The notes under the pieces are model-generated. The model made no database searches and had not been told where the DNA came from. It saw only the letters and a list, made by a program, of their open reading frames with translations. DNA of 64,000 nt from CAZRHH01 sp964599885 (lineage in GTDB: Bacteria; Chloroflexota; Dehalococcoidia; DSTF01; JACRBR01). The stretch is taken from contig CAZRHH010000007.1 in the NCBI GenBank assembly GCA_964599885.1, positions 1 to 64,000 on the forward strand, in the 5' to 3' direction. Every line of letters begins with the position of its first letter. Position 1 is the first letter of the stretch. Both the position numbers and the translations under genes were made by a program. Positions 45,419-52,652 of this stretch are shown piece by piece.

Positions 45419-46408
45419 CTACAGCCGAAAGCGCGTGCCGACGCTGTTGAGCAGGAATGCGTCGGGCAGCGCATCGGCGATCGCGCGGGTGGCTGCGAAG
45501 CCGGTGCAGTGTCCGGGCACGATCATCGAAGGCGCGAAGTCACGCAGGGCGTCGATGACGAGCGGGATCGTTGGTTCGAACAGCGGACCGCCGAGATGGA
45601 AGCCGCCGATGACGGCGTGCACGCGCTTCTCGCCGGTGATCGCCTGCGCGTGACGGACGATGTTGACGATGCCGGCGTGCCCGCAGCCGGTGAGCACGAC
45701 GAGGCCCTTGTCGCGCACGTTGGCGATCAGCGCCTGGTCGTCGAGGATGAGCGGGTCGGGCGTCCAGTCGCCGTCGCGGTGCGCCTGGTGGACGGGGAAT
45801 CCGCGCTCGAACTCGGTCGTGCGCGCGACTTCGCCGGTGATCAGCACCGCGCCATCAAGCAGCAGCGATGGCGCGCGGCCCTCGACGATCTCGAAGCCGA
45901 AGCCCTCGAGCGCGGCGCGGCTGGCGGTCGGCAGCTCGAACGGATCCTGACCCGGTACGGCGATGCGGCGCCGCAGCCAGAACTCCGGATGCACGAGCAT
46001 CGGCAGCCGCGCGGCACCGGCCTGCTTCAGCAGCCCGTTCAGGCCGCCGACGTGGTCGAAGTGGCCGTGGCTCATAACGATCGCTTCGACGTCGGCGATA
46101 GCGATCTGCAGCACGTCGAGGTTGTGCGCGAGTCCGCTGACGCTGAGGCCGGCATCGAACATGACGCGGCGGGTGCGCTGGCCGCTGGTGATCGCGACGA
46201 GCGCCGAGAACCCGTGCTCGCCGACGAGATACGACGGCAGATGCGGGTCGGCGAAGATCGGCGCATCGGCGAGCGCGCCATCGACGAACGTGGGGCGTTT
46301 CGCGCGCTCTTCGCTGCGCAGCAGCAGGTCGCTGCTGTTGTCGATCAGCGTCGTGATCTCGATGCTATCGACGGGTTCGAGGGGGATCAGCGAGGGCGCT
46401 TCAGGCAT
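45419..46408 (-). CDS. Metallo-beta-lactamase fold hydrolase (dihydropterin synthase-like subgroup)
   Basis: 329 residues. Metal motif VMSHGHFDHVGGL, a later TGCGHAGIVNIV and C-terminal IVPGHCTGFAA, the order found in archaeal-type 7,8-dihydropterin-6-methyl ribofuranosyl-aminobenzene phosphate synthase-like MBL proteins. The N-terminus EITTLIDNSSDLLL fits this subgroup. The actual substrate is unknown. Start ATG at 46408. Transcribed toward rho. Confidence 0.88.
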   Translation of the reverse strand: MPEAPSLIPLEPVDSIEITTLIDNSSDLLLRSEERAKRPTFVDGALADAPIFADPHLPSYLVGEHGFSALVAITSGQRTRRVMFDAGLSVSGLAHNLDVLQIAIADVEAIVMSHGHFDHVGGLNGLLKQAGAARLPMLVHPEFWLRRRIAVPGQDPFELPTASRAALEGFGFEIVEGRAPSLLLDGAVLITGEVARTTEFERGFPVHQAHRDGDWTPDPLILDDQALIANVRDKGLVVLTGCGHAGIVNIVRHAQAITGEKRVHAVIGGFHLGGPLFEPTIPLVIDALRDFAPSMIVPGHCTGFAATRAIADALPDAFLLNSVGTRFRL

Positions 46409-46550
46409 AGAGTGATGCTAACACGCGCGGCAGGCTGGCCAGGCTTGCTTTTCATGCACCGCTACGGCACACGGGGTATGGCGCGTGGGGCCGTCTGGTG
46501 GAATGATCAATGGATGCGGCTGAGCGGAGCGATCAAACAAGGAGGAACAC

Positions 46551-47018
46551 ATGGCCGGAAGAGTGCAGTTTCAGCCCGACGGCTACCACACCGTCACGCC
46601 CTACCTGATGATTGATGGCGCGCAGAAAGCGATCGACTTTTACAAGAAGGCGTTCGGCGCGAAGGAGACGTTCACGATGCCGGGGCCGGATGGGAAGATC
46701 GGGCACGCGGAGTTCATGATCGGCGACTCGGCGATCATGATCAGTGACGGTATGCCGGGCCAGCCGAGCACGGGCGCCGGTTCTTCGTTCGTGCTGTACT
46801 TCGAGGACGCCGACGCGGTGTGGAAGCGGGCGCTGGACGCCGGCGCGAAGGAGAGTCAGCCGTTGGAGAACAAGTTCTATGGCGACCGCATGGGCAGCCT
46901 CACCGATCCGTTCGGCATCGGCTGGTCGATCGCGACGCACATCGAAGATGTATCGCCGGAAGAAATGATGAGCCGCGGGCAGGCGGAAGCGGAGAAGATG
47001 GCGGCCTCGGCACGATGA
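46551..47018 (+). CDS. VOC family protein, PhnB-like
   Basis: 155 residues: HTVTPYLMIDGAQKAIDFYK, then KIGHAEFMIGDSAIMISD and a final DRMGSLTDPFGIGWSIATH. This is the PhnB/glyoxalase-like fold with paired beta-alpha-beta-beta-beta modules. Family members include demethylubiquinone methyltransferase-like and antibiotic-resistance-like proteins. The metal ligands of true glyoxalases are only partly kept. ATG at 46551 follows AAGGAGGAA. Confidence 0.9.
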   Translation: MAGRVQFQPDGYHTVTPYLMIDGAQKAIDFYKKAFGAKETFTMPGPDGKIGHAEFMIGDSAIMISDGMPGQPSTGAGSSFVLYFEDADAVWKRALDAGAKESQPLENKFYGDRMGSLTDPFGIGWSIATHIEDVSPEEMMSRGQAEAEKMAASAR

Positions 47019-47058
47019 CGGGGTTGGCGCCGGACTCGGCGACTGGAAGTTAGAAGAT

Positions 47059-47085
47059 GGAGGCTGGATACGAAATCCAGCCTCC
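47059..47085. terminator. Perfect hairpin between convergent genes
   Basis: GGAGGCTGGAT / ATCCAGCCTCC, loop ACGAA, followed by ATTGTCGTT. The 11-bp stem would halt or protect transcripts from both sides, although the T-tract is poor. It belongs to the GGAGGCTGG repeat type. Confidence 0.5.
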
Positions 47086-47120
47086 ATTGTCGTTCATCCG
47101 TCGTTCGTAGGGGCAGCGCG

Positions 47121-48083
47121 CTAGACAGCGGGCGGCGTGCGCTGGTCGCGGCGCATCTGGCGGCGGCCGAGGTAGAGGCCGAGCGCGGCGAGCGGGAGCA
47201 GCCACCACGAGAACGCGGCGATCGCCAGCGCCACCGTCGCGATGCCGACGAGCACGACCAACGACGCTTCGAACGCTTCCTGCGCAACTTCGAGCGGGTT
47301 GCCGGCGCCGGACTTCTCGCTGACGCCGGCGATCGGCGGATCGAGATGTACGGTGATCGTCGCGAGGTCCGTCTGGTTGGCGAGCAGGCCGATGCGGCCC
47401 TGCACCTGCTCGATCTCGGCGCGTGTGGCGTTGAGACGATCCTGCACGAGCAGCACCTCGTTGAGGTCGACGGCGCGCGCGAGGAAGCCGATGTACTGCT
47501 GTTCGGTCGCCTGCAGGTTCCGCAGCCGCGACTCGAGATCGGTGAATTCCGCCGTCACCTCAGTGGTGCCGACTTGCTCGGACTGCACTTCGCCGAGTTG
47601 CCGCAACTGCCGCAGCGCGTCTTCGTAGCGCTCGCCGGGCACGCGGATCGTCACCGACGCCCGCTGCTTGTCGTCGCCGACGTTGCCGAACGACGAACTC
47701 GCGACGAAGCCGCCGGCGCCCGTCGCGATGTTCGCGACGTCTTCGAAGTTCCGCGACACCGCCTCAGACTCAATGTTGATCGTCGCCGTACGGATGATCT
47801 TGCGGTCGAGCATCCCGGCGAGCGATGCGCCACCTGCGCCGCCGCTCGTTTCGCCCTCGACGCGGCCGCTGTCCGGCGCGAGGGAGCCGGTCGCTTCATC
47901 GACATCTCCACCATTGTTGGCGCTGCCGTCGACGGCGGGCGGGAAGCCGGCATTCTGGGATTGGCCCTCCCGCGGCTCGCTGCTCACGTCGTCGTCGGCG
48001 CCGCTGCAGGCAACCGCGAGTACGGTCATCACCGCGAGCACTGCTGCCAGGACCCAGCGTGTGTTTGGGATTGTTCGTCTCAT
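47121..48083 (-). CDS. DUF4349 lipoprotein
   Basis: 320 residues. Lipoprotein signal MRRTIPNTRWVLAAVLAVMT with lipobox LAVAC near residue 26; a low-complexity acidic linker; the DUF4349 core about 85-270 (KIIRTATINIESEAVSRNFE, SVTIRVPGERYEDALRQL, then a coiled coil around TDLESRLRNLQATEQQYI); one C-terminal membrane helix (LVGIATVALAIAAFSWWLLP) and a basic tail. Family function is unclear; it probably senses or braces the envelope. AAGGAGGG lies just before ATG at 48083. Confidence 0.88.
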   Translation of the reverse strand: MRRTIPNTRWVLAAVLAVMTVLAVACSGADDDVSSEPREGQSQNAGFPPAVDGSANNGGDVDEATGSLAPDSGRVEGETSGGAGGASLAGMLDRKIIRTATINIESEAVSRNFEDVANIATGAGGFVASSSFGNVGDDKQRASVTIRVPGERYEDALRQLRQLGEVQSEQVGTTEVTAEFTDLESRLRNLQATEQQYIGFLARAVDLNEVLLVQDRLNATRAEIEQVQGRIGLLANQTDLATITVHLDPPIAGVSEKSGAGNPLEVAQEAFEASLVVLVGIATVALAIAAFSWWLLPLAALGLYLGRRQMRRDQRTPPAV

Positions 48084-48149
48084 CGTGCCCTCCTTGCCCG
48101 CCACGTCAGCGGGATGCCAGTCAGACGCTCGGGTCGGCGGAAAGGTTCC

Positions 48150-48238
48150 GCGGAGGGCAGGAAGCGGGAGGCGGGAAGCGGGAGGTGGGAGGCGGGTGGC
48201 GGGTGGCGGGTGGCGTGAGGATGGGAGGTCGGAGGCTG
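48150..48238. repeat. Purine-rich tract of GCGGGAG units
   Basis: GGCAGGAAGCGGGAGGCGGG and onward, changing to GGCGGGTGGCGGGTGG. Same style as 43359-43470. Confidence 0.7.
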
Positions 48239-48300
48239 AGGCAGCGGTGTGGTTAGCGCGTTGGTGCGCTGGCGGCGGGCGGATGTGTTGGCGGGCCAGA

Positions 48301-48327
48301 GTGACACGGGCTGAAAGCCCGTGCCAC
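48301..48327 (-). repeat. REP-like element, class D
   Basis: GTGACACGGGCT loop AGCCCGTGCCAC, head GTGG on the minus strand; lies between two purine tracts. Confidence 0.8.
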
Positions 48328-48330
48328 GCG

Positions 48331-48439
48331 CGAGAGGCGGGAGGCGGGAAGCGGGAAGCGGGAGACGGGACGTGGGAAGCGGGAGACGGGACGTGGGGAG
48401 GCTGGAGGCGCGGGAGGCGGGAGGCGGGACGGGGGGCGG
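48331..48439. repeat. Purine-rich tract of GCGGGAA/GACGGGA units
   Basis: GAGAGGCGGGAGGCGGGAAG and onward, with a direct repeat of GCGGGAGACGGGACGTGGG. Confidence 0.7.
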
Positions 48440-48484
48440 TTAGTTCGACGTATCGCTGCGGGTATGGTTCCGTTCTCGGTGCAA

Positions 48485-48512
48485 CGTACATGCATCGGCC
48501 CGGCTATGTACG
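48485..48512. promoter_or_regulatory. Inverted repeat upstream of murA
   Basis: CGTACAT (48485-48491) and ATGTACG (48506-48512) are perfectly complementary across 14 bp, 48 bp before the murA start. Candidate operator. Confidence 0.35.
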
Positions 48513-48547
48513 CGCATCCGTCACGCATGTCATCGGCGCATCCGCGT

Positions 48548-48560
48548 TATCCTGCGGGCG
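48548..48560 (+). promoter_or_regulatory. -10 box of a leaderless murA transcript
   Basis: TATCCT at 48548-48553, seven bases, then ATG at 48561. No Shine-Dalgarno. The -35 region is weak. Confidence 0.45.
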
Positions 48561-49823
48561 ATGTCAACGAACGACAGTTACCGGATCACTGGCGGCCACC
48601 GGCTCAGCGGGCGCGTGCGCATTAGCGGCTCGAAGAACGGCGCCGACTACGTGATGGCGGCGGCGCTGCTGACGGCGGGCGATGTCGTGCTGCACAACGT
48701 ACCGGACATCGGCGACGTGCAGCAGATGGCGGAGATCCTCGAACACCTGGGCGCAACGATCGAGCGGCCGCAGCCCGGCACGCTGCGGATCAACTGCGCC
48801 AACGTCACGGACTACGAGGCGCCCGTGCGGCTTGCGGCGCAATTGCGCGCCGGCTTTCTCGTCATGGGGTCGCTGATCGCGCGGCTCGGTAAGGCGGCGT
48901 GTCCGCCACCGGGCGGCGACGTGATCGGCATCCGGCCACTCGATGTGCATCTCTCCGGCTTTCGCACGCTCGGCGCGACGGTCGAGCGCAAGGGCGAGCG
49001 GTTCGTCGCGACGGCGAACGGCCGGTTGCGCGGCGCGCGCGTCGTCCTCGACTATCCGAGCGTGATGGGCACGCTGAACGTGATGCTCGCGGCGACGACG
49101 GCCGATGGCGCGACGACGATCGTCAACGCGGCCAGCGAGCCGGAGATCGCCAGCTTGGCGTTGATGCTGAACGACATGGGCGCGCAGATCAGCGGCGCCG
49201 GCACGCAGACGGTGCAGATCGAAGGCGTGCGCGAACTCTCAGGCGCGGAGCATCGCATCATCCCCGACCGGCTCGAAGCGGGCACGTTCGCGCTGGCGGC
49301 GGCGATCACCGGCGGCGATATCGAACTTGAGGAGGCGGTGCCGGAGCATCTGGACGCGCTGATCTGGAAGATGCGCGAGGCGGGTGTTGACATCGAACCG
49401 ACGGACGCGGGCATGCGGGTGCGCGGGAGCGGCGACTATCGCGCGGTCGGGGCGCAGGCGGTGCCGTATCCCGGGCTGGCGACGGACTTGCACCCGCCAG
49501 TCGCGGCGTTTCTGACGCAGGCGAAGGGCGTCAGTACGATCAACGAGCGGGTGTTCGACAACCGCATGGCCTACATCGGCGAACTGCGCAAGATGGGCGC
49601 CGACGTTATCACTGCCGGTCAGACGGCGATTATCAGCGGCCCGACGGCGCTTTCGGCAGCGAACGTGAAGGCGCTTGACGTGCGTGCCGGCACAGCTTGC
49701 GTCCTTGCGGCACTCGTAGCTGACGGCACGACAGAAATTTCCGATATCGCGCATATCGACCGTGCACACGAGCGGCTTCATGATAAACTAGCCGCGCTCG
49801 GCGCCCGGATCGAGCGAACATAA
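48561..49823 (+). CDS. murA: UDP-N-acetylglucosamine 1-carboxyvinyltransferase with Cys-to-Asp active site
   Basis: 420 residues, normal length. SGSKNGADYVMAAALLTAG opens the fold; the active loop reads CPPPGGDVIGIRPLDVHLSG, where E. coli has GGCAIGARPVDLHI. The fosfomycin-binding Cys115 is therefore Asp (GAC). Asp at this site is known in MurA of Mycobacterium tuberculosis and Chlamydia and gives fosfomycin resistance. The enzyme adds enolpyruvate to UDP-GlcNAc in the first committed peptidoglycan step. SDISVK-type residues near the end are replaced by EISDIAHIDRAHERLHDKL. mreB follows. Confidence 0.95.
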   Translation: MSTNDSYRITGGHRLSGRVRISGSKNGADYVMAAALLTAGDVVLHNVPDIGDVQQMAEILEHLGATIERPQPGTLRINCANVTDYEAPVRLAAQLRAGFLVMGSLIARLGKAACPPPGGDVIGIRPLDVHLSGFRTLGATVERKGERFVATANGRLRGARVVLDYPSVMGTLNVMLAATTADGATTIVNAASEPEIASLALMLNDMGAQISGAGTQTVQIEGVRELSGAEHRIIPDRLEAGTFALAAAITGGDIELEEAVPEHLDALIWKMREAGVDIEPTDAGMRVRGSGDYRAVGAQAVPYPGLATDLHPPVAAFLTQAKGVSTINERVFDNRMAYIGELRKMGADVITAGQTAIISGPTALSAANVKALDVRAGTACVLAALVADGTTEISDIAHIDRAHERLHDKLAALGARIERT

Positions 49824-49876
49824 CTCGACGTTCGGAGTTTCCAGGGATATCGCGTGCGGCTCCCCCGCGGTGCGCC

Positions 49877-49899
49877 GGCGCAGCACGCTGTGCCGCTAC
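49877..49899 (-). repeat. REP-like element, class E, one arm changed
   Basis: GGCGCAGC/GCTGTGCC with GTAG head on the minus strand; between murA and mreB. Confidence 0.7.
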
Positions 49900-49960
49900 A
49901 TGCGCCGTATGCGGGGGATTGCTGTTCGTGGGACGCATGGGGTTTCAAGGGGGAGGGTAG

Positions 49961-50992
49961 ATGCTTCCGAAGCGGATTGGGGTCGACCTCGGCACGGCTA
50001 ACGTGCTGGTGTACGTGAAGGGACGCGGCATCGTCATCAACGAGCCGTCTGTCGTGGCGCTTGCGAATCGCGACAACACGGTCGTTGCCGTCGGCCGCGA
50101 AGCGCAAGAGATGATGGGCCGCGTGCCCGGCAGCATCTCGGTGATCCGGCCGATGCGCGACGGCGTCATCGCCGACTATCTGATCACCGAGGCGATGCTG
50201 CGCTATTTCATCCAAAAGGTGATCGGGCGCTTCAACCTGATCAAGCCGGAGATCATGGTGTGCATCCCGGCCGGCGTGACGAGCGTGGAGCAGCGCGCCG
50301 TGCGTGACGCAGCCGAACAGGCGGGCGGACGGCGCCCGGTGCATCTCGTGCCGGAACCGCTGGCGGCGGCGATCGGCGCGCGCATTCCGATCAACGCGCC
50401 GAGCGGCAATATGGTGCTGGACATCGGCGGCGGCCGCACCGAGGCGGCGGTGATCTCGATGTACGGGATCGTCGTCAGCGAGAGCGTGCGCGTCGCGGGC
50501 GACCGGCTCGACGACGCGATCATCGCGTACGTGAAGCGGCGCTACAACCTGATGATCGGCGAGCGCACGGCGGAGGAGATGAAGATCGGCATCGGCGCCG
50601 CGGTGCCGCTCGACGAAGATTTGAAGATGGACGTCCGCGGCCGCGATCAGATCAGCGGCCTCCCGAAAACCGTCACCGTCACCTCAAGTGACGTCACGGC
50701 TGCGATCCAGGATTGCCTGGCGACGATCGTCTCGGTCGCGCGCACGGTACTCGAACGCACGCCGCCGGAGCTGGCGTCGGACGTCATCGACCGCGGCATC
50801 GTGCTGACGGGCGGTGGCGCGATGCTGCGACACCTCGACATCCTGCTGACGCAGGAGACTGGCATCCCGTGCCAGATCGCCGAGAACCCGCTCGATTGCG
50901 TGGCGATCGGCTCGGGCGTCGCGCTGGAGTATTTGGACGTGATCAAGCGAAGCCTGCCGACGGAAGAGGAGACGCTGGTCGCGAGCTACTGA
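49961..50992 (+). CDS. mreB: Rod shape-determining protein MreB
   Basis: 343 residues of the actin family: phosphate 1 IGVDLGTANVLVYVKGRGI, phosphate 2 NMVLDIGGGRTEAAVIS, adenosine region GIVLTGGGAMLRHLD. It polymerises under the membrane and directs lateral wall synthesis, which implies rod or curved cells. It sits 137 bp after murA, a neighbourhood also seen in Firmicutes. GGGGGAGGG lies just before ATG at 49961. No mreC, mreD or rodA downstream. Confidence 0.95.
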   Translation: MLPKRIGVDLGTANVLVYVKGRGIVINEPSVVALANRDNTVVAVGREAQEMMGRVPGSISVIRPMRDGVIADYLITEAMLRYFIQKVIGRFNLIKPEIMVCIPAGVTSVEQRAVRDAAEQAGGRRPVHLVPEPLAAAIGARIPINAPSGNMVLDIGGGRTEAAVISMYGIVVSESVRVAGDRLDDAIIAYVKRRYNLMIGERTAEEMKIGIGAAVPLDEDLKMDVRGRDQISGLPKTVTVTSSDVTAAIQDCLATIVSVARTVLERTPPELASDVIDRGIVLTGGGAMLRHLDILLTQETGIPCQIAENPLDCVAIGSGVALEYLDVIKRSLPTEEETLVASY

Positions 50993-51019
50993 TCGCTAGG
51001 GGTGGAGGCTCGCGATACC

Positions 51020-51046
51020 GGGGCGGACACATAGGTCCGCCCCTAC
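51020..51046 (-). repeat. REP-like element, class A
   Basis: Standard class A stem, head on the minus strand; block copy 1. Confidence 0.8.
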
Positions 51047-51160
51047 TGTTGCGTTGCGTGCGGCGTTGAGCGAATGCGGCACGCGCGTTGCTTGGGCACG
51101 GCATCTAGCGCTATGCCGTCGATGAAGCGCACTTAGTTGGTCGCATCGGCTCGCGATACC

Positions 51161-51187
51161 GGGGCGGACACATAGGTCCGCCCCTAC
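51161..51187 (-). repeat. REP-like element, class A
   Basis: Standard class A stem, head on the minus strand; block copy 2. Confidence 0.8.
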
Positions 51188-51289
51188 TGTTGCGTTGCGT
51201 GCGGCGTTGAGCGAATGGCTGAAGCTCCTCCGCTACGAGGGCGGGCGTACTTGATATCGCTCGCTGTTCTCTGTTCTGAGCGCCACCGT

Positions 51290-52072
51290 CTAGTCGTCGA
51301 ACTCGGACGAGACTTCGACATCGGCTGTCGCGTCGGCGTCTTCGGATGGAACGAGGACGATGTCGGCGAAGGCGGCGTCTTGCATCGCTTCGAGGACACG
51401 CGACTTGATCAGTTCGAGCACAGCCATGAAGGAGACGATGATCTCCATGCGCGTGCGGCAGGCATCGACGACGGCGCGAAAGCTGACGCTGCCTTCGGCG
51501 GCGAGCATCTCGCGCATCATCGACACTTTTTCACGCACGGTGAACTTGTGCGGATGAATGACCGGCATGTCCTCGACGTCTTCGGGGACGCGGCTGAGCG
51601 CCGTTTCGACCATCGTGCGCAGGATGTCGAGCGTGACGCCGTCGAGGCCGGATGGCGGCGGCATGTCGGGCGGCGCGGCGATGCGCGGGTAGGAGTGCAG
51701 GCCGGCAACCTCGATGTCGCGGAGGTTTCCGGCCGCTTCCTTGAAGAGCTTGTACTCGAGCAGTTGGCGCGTGAGTTCCTCGCCGATGTCTTCTTCGGCA
51801 TCGTCGATGCGCGCTTCGGCCGGTGGCCGCGGGAGCAGCGCGCGCGACTTCAGCAGCAGCAGCCGGGCGCCGATGGAGATGAAGTCCGCGAGCGCGTCGA
51901 GGTTGAGCTGCTCGGGTTCGTGCAGCATCTGCATGTACTGGTCGGCGACGGCGACGAGCGCGATGCTCGTGATGTCGAGTTCTTCGCGCTCGATGAGGTG
52001 GAGCAGCAGATCGAGCGGGCCGTTGAAGAACGGCAGCGCGAGCTGGATGGCGTCGGTCTGCTGCGTTGTCAT
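51290..52072 (-). CDS. scpA: Segregation and condensation protein A
   Basis: 260 residues. The N-terminal kleisin part reads LPFFNGPLDLLLHLIEREEL then DITSIALVAVADQYMQML, which is diagnostic for ScpA; the C-terminal winged helix is around VSFRAVVDACRTRMEIIVSF. ScpA bridges SMC heads in condensin. ScpB is encoded 9 kb away (61396), so the usual scpA-scpB pair is split. I chose ATG at 52072 (MTTQQTDAIQL) because upstream in-frame codons come from a repeat. Confidence 0.93.
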   Translation of the reverse strand: MTTQQTDAIQLALPFFNGPLDLLLHLIEREELDITSIALVAVADQYMQMLHEPEQLNLDALADFISIGARLLLLKSRALLPRPPAEARIDDAEEDIGEELTRQLLEYKLFKEAAGNLRDIEVAGLHSYPRIAAPPDMPPPSGLDGVTLDILRTMVETALSRVPEDVEDMPVIHPHKFTVREKVSMMREMLAAEGSVSFRAVVDACRTRMEIIVSFMAVLELIKSRVLEAMQDAAFADIVLVPSEDADATADVEVSSEFDD

Positions 52073-52105
52073 CGGCACGATGATAGCAGGAGTTCGGTGC
52101 CACGG

Positions 52106-52145
52106 TTCACCGCAAAGGCGCAAAGGACGCGGAGGAACGCAAAGG
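52106..52145. repeat. GCAAAGG-type dispersed repeat
   Basis: TTCACCGCAAAGGCGCAAAG then GACGCGGAGGAACGCAAAGG; forward relative of 39124-39165. It abuts the scpA 5' end. Confidence 0.75.
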
Positions 52146-52272
52146 TTTTCCTTTTATCCACGGATGTCGCAGATTGCGCCAATGGGGTGGGTGGGCGCAG
52201 ACGGGGCTCTAAGCAGAGGCGCGGAGGTTTCGGCAATCATCGGTTGACTCACTAGCCGCGCCAGCGAGCGAG

Positions 52273-52560
52273 TTAACCCGGAGCGTCTTGGCCCGGAGCA
52301 AGGAAATTGTCGTATTTCCCGCATGCCGTGTCGCGCAGGAATTCCAACGGTCGTCTCTGTTGGATGATGTCTAAGACCTCATCGAACTCGATGTCAGGCT
52401 CAGGAGTTGGCTCTGAGGCTATCGCTGTCTCATAGTACGAGCTCAGGAACTCGCACCCGCTTGGTTCGTCATTGCCGGTGAGCGCTTGGACAGCGAGCGT
52501 TCCAGTCACGCCAATGGCGATCAAAACGACCGCTACACCGATAACCGCAATTATCCTCAT
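52273..52560 (-). CDS. Hypothetical small exported protein
   Basis: 95 residues: one N-terminal membrane helix (MRIIAVIGVAVVLIAIGVTG, then TLAVQAL) and an acidic outer part with two Cys (GCEFLSSYY and DTACGKYD) that could form a disulfide. No family recognised. Start ATG at 52560; slightly lower GC than neighbours. Confidence 0.6.
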   Translation of the reverse strand: MRIIAVIGVAVVLIAIGVTGTLAVQALTGNDEPSGCEFLSSYYETAIASEPTPEPDIEFDEVLDIIQQRRPLEFLRDTACGKYDNFLAPGQDAPG

Positions 52561-52652
52561 CAGCGCAGTATATGGAAGGGCCAGATTTCGGCCGCGTCGC
52601 TTTCTGTGCCACCTTGCTTACGGTGCGCCGCGACAGCACTTCGCGCGGGGCG

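Larger units (their letters stand above)
48084..48560. other. Intergenic region upstream of murA: purine tracts, REP, palindrome
   Basis: No gene in 477 bp. Two G/A-rich tracts, one class D REP between them, a 7-bp inverted repeat near 48485, and a TATCCT box right before murA. Confidence 0.65.
51010..51218. repeat. Duplicated block of about 68 bp with class A REPs
   Basis: 51010-51077 and 51151-51218 share TCGCGATACCGGGGCGG through GTTGCGTTGCGTGCGGCG. Between them is a decayed class F palindrome (GGCATCTAGC, GCTATGCC; 51103-51119). Only repeat DNA is present from 50993 to 51289; a decayed class B palindrome is at 51216-51236. Confidence 0.75.

Noticed and set aside
881..51187. REP palindromes as ordinary intrinsic terminators
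   Set aside because: No T-tracts, positions upstream of starts as often as downstream of stops, and a conserved GT(A/G)G head; they fit REPs, not terminators.
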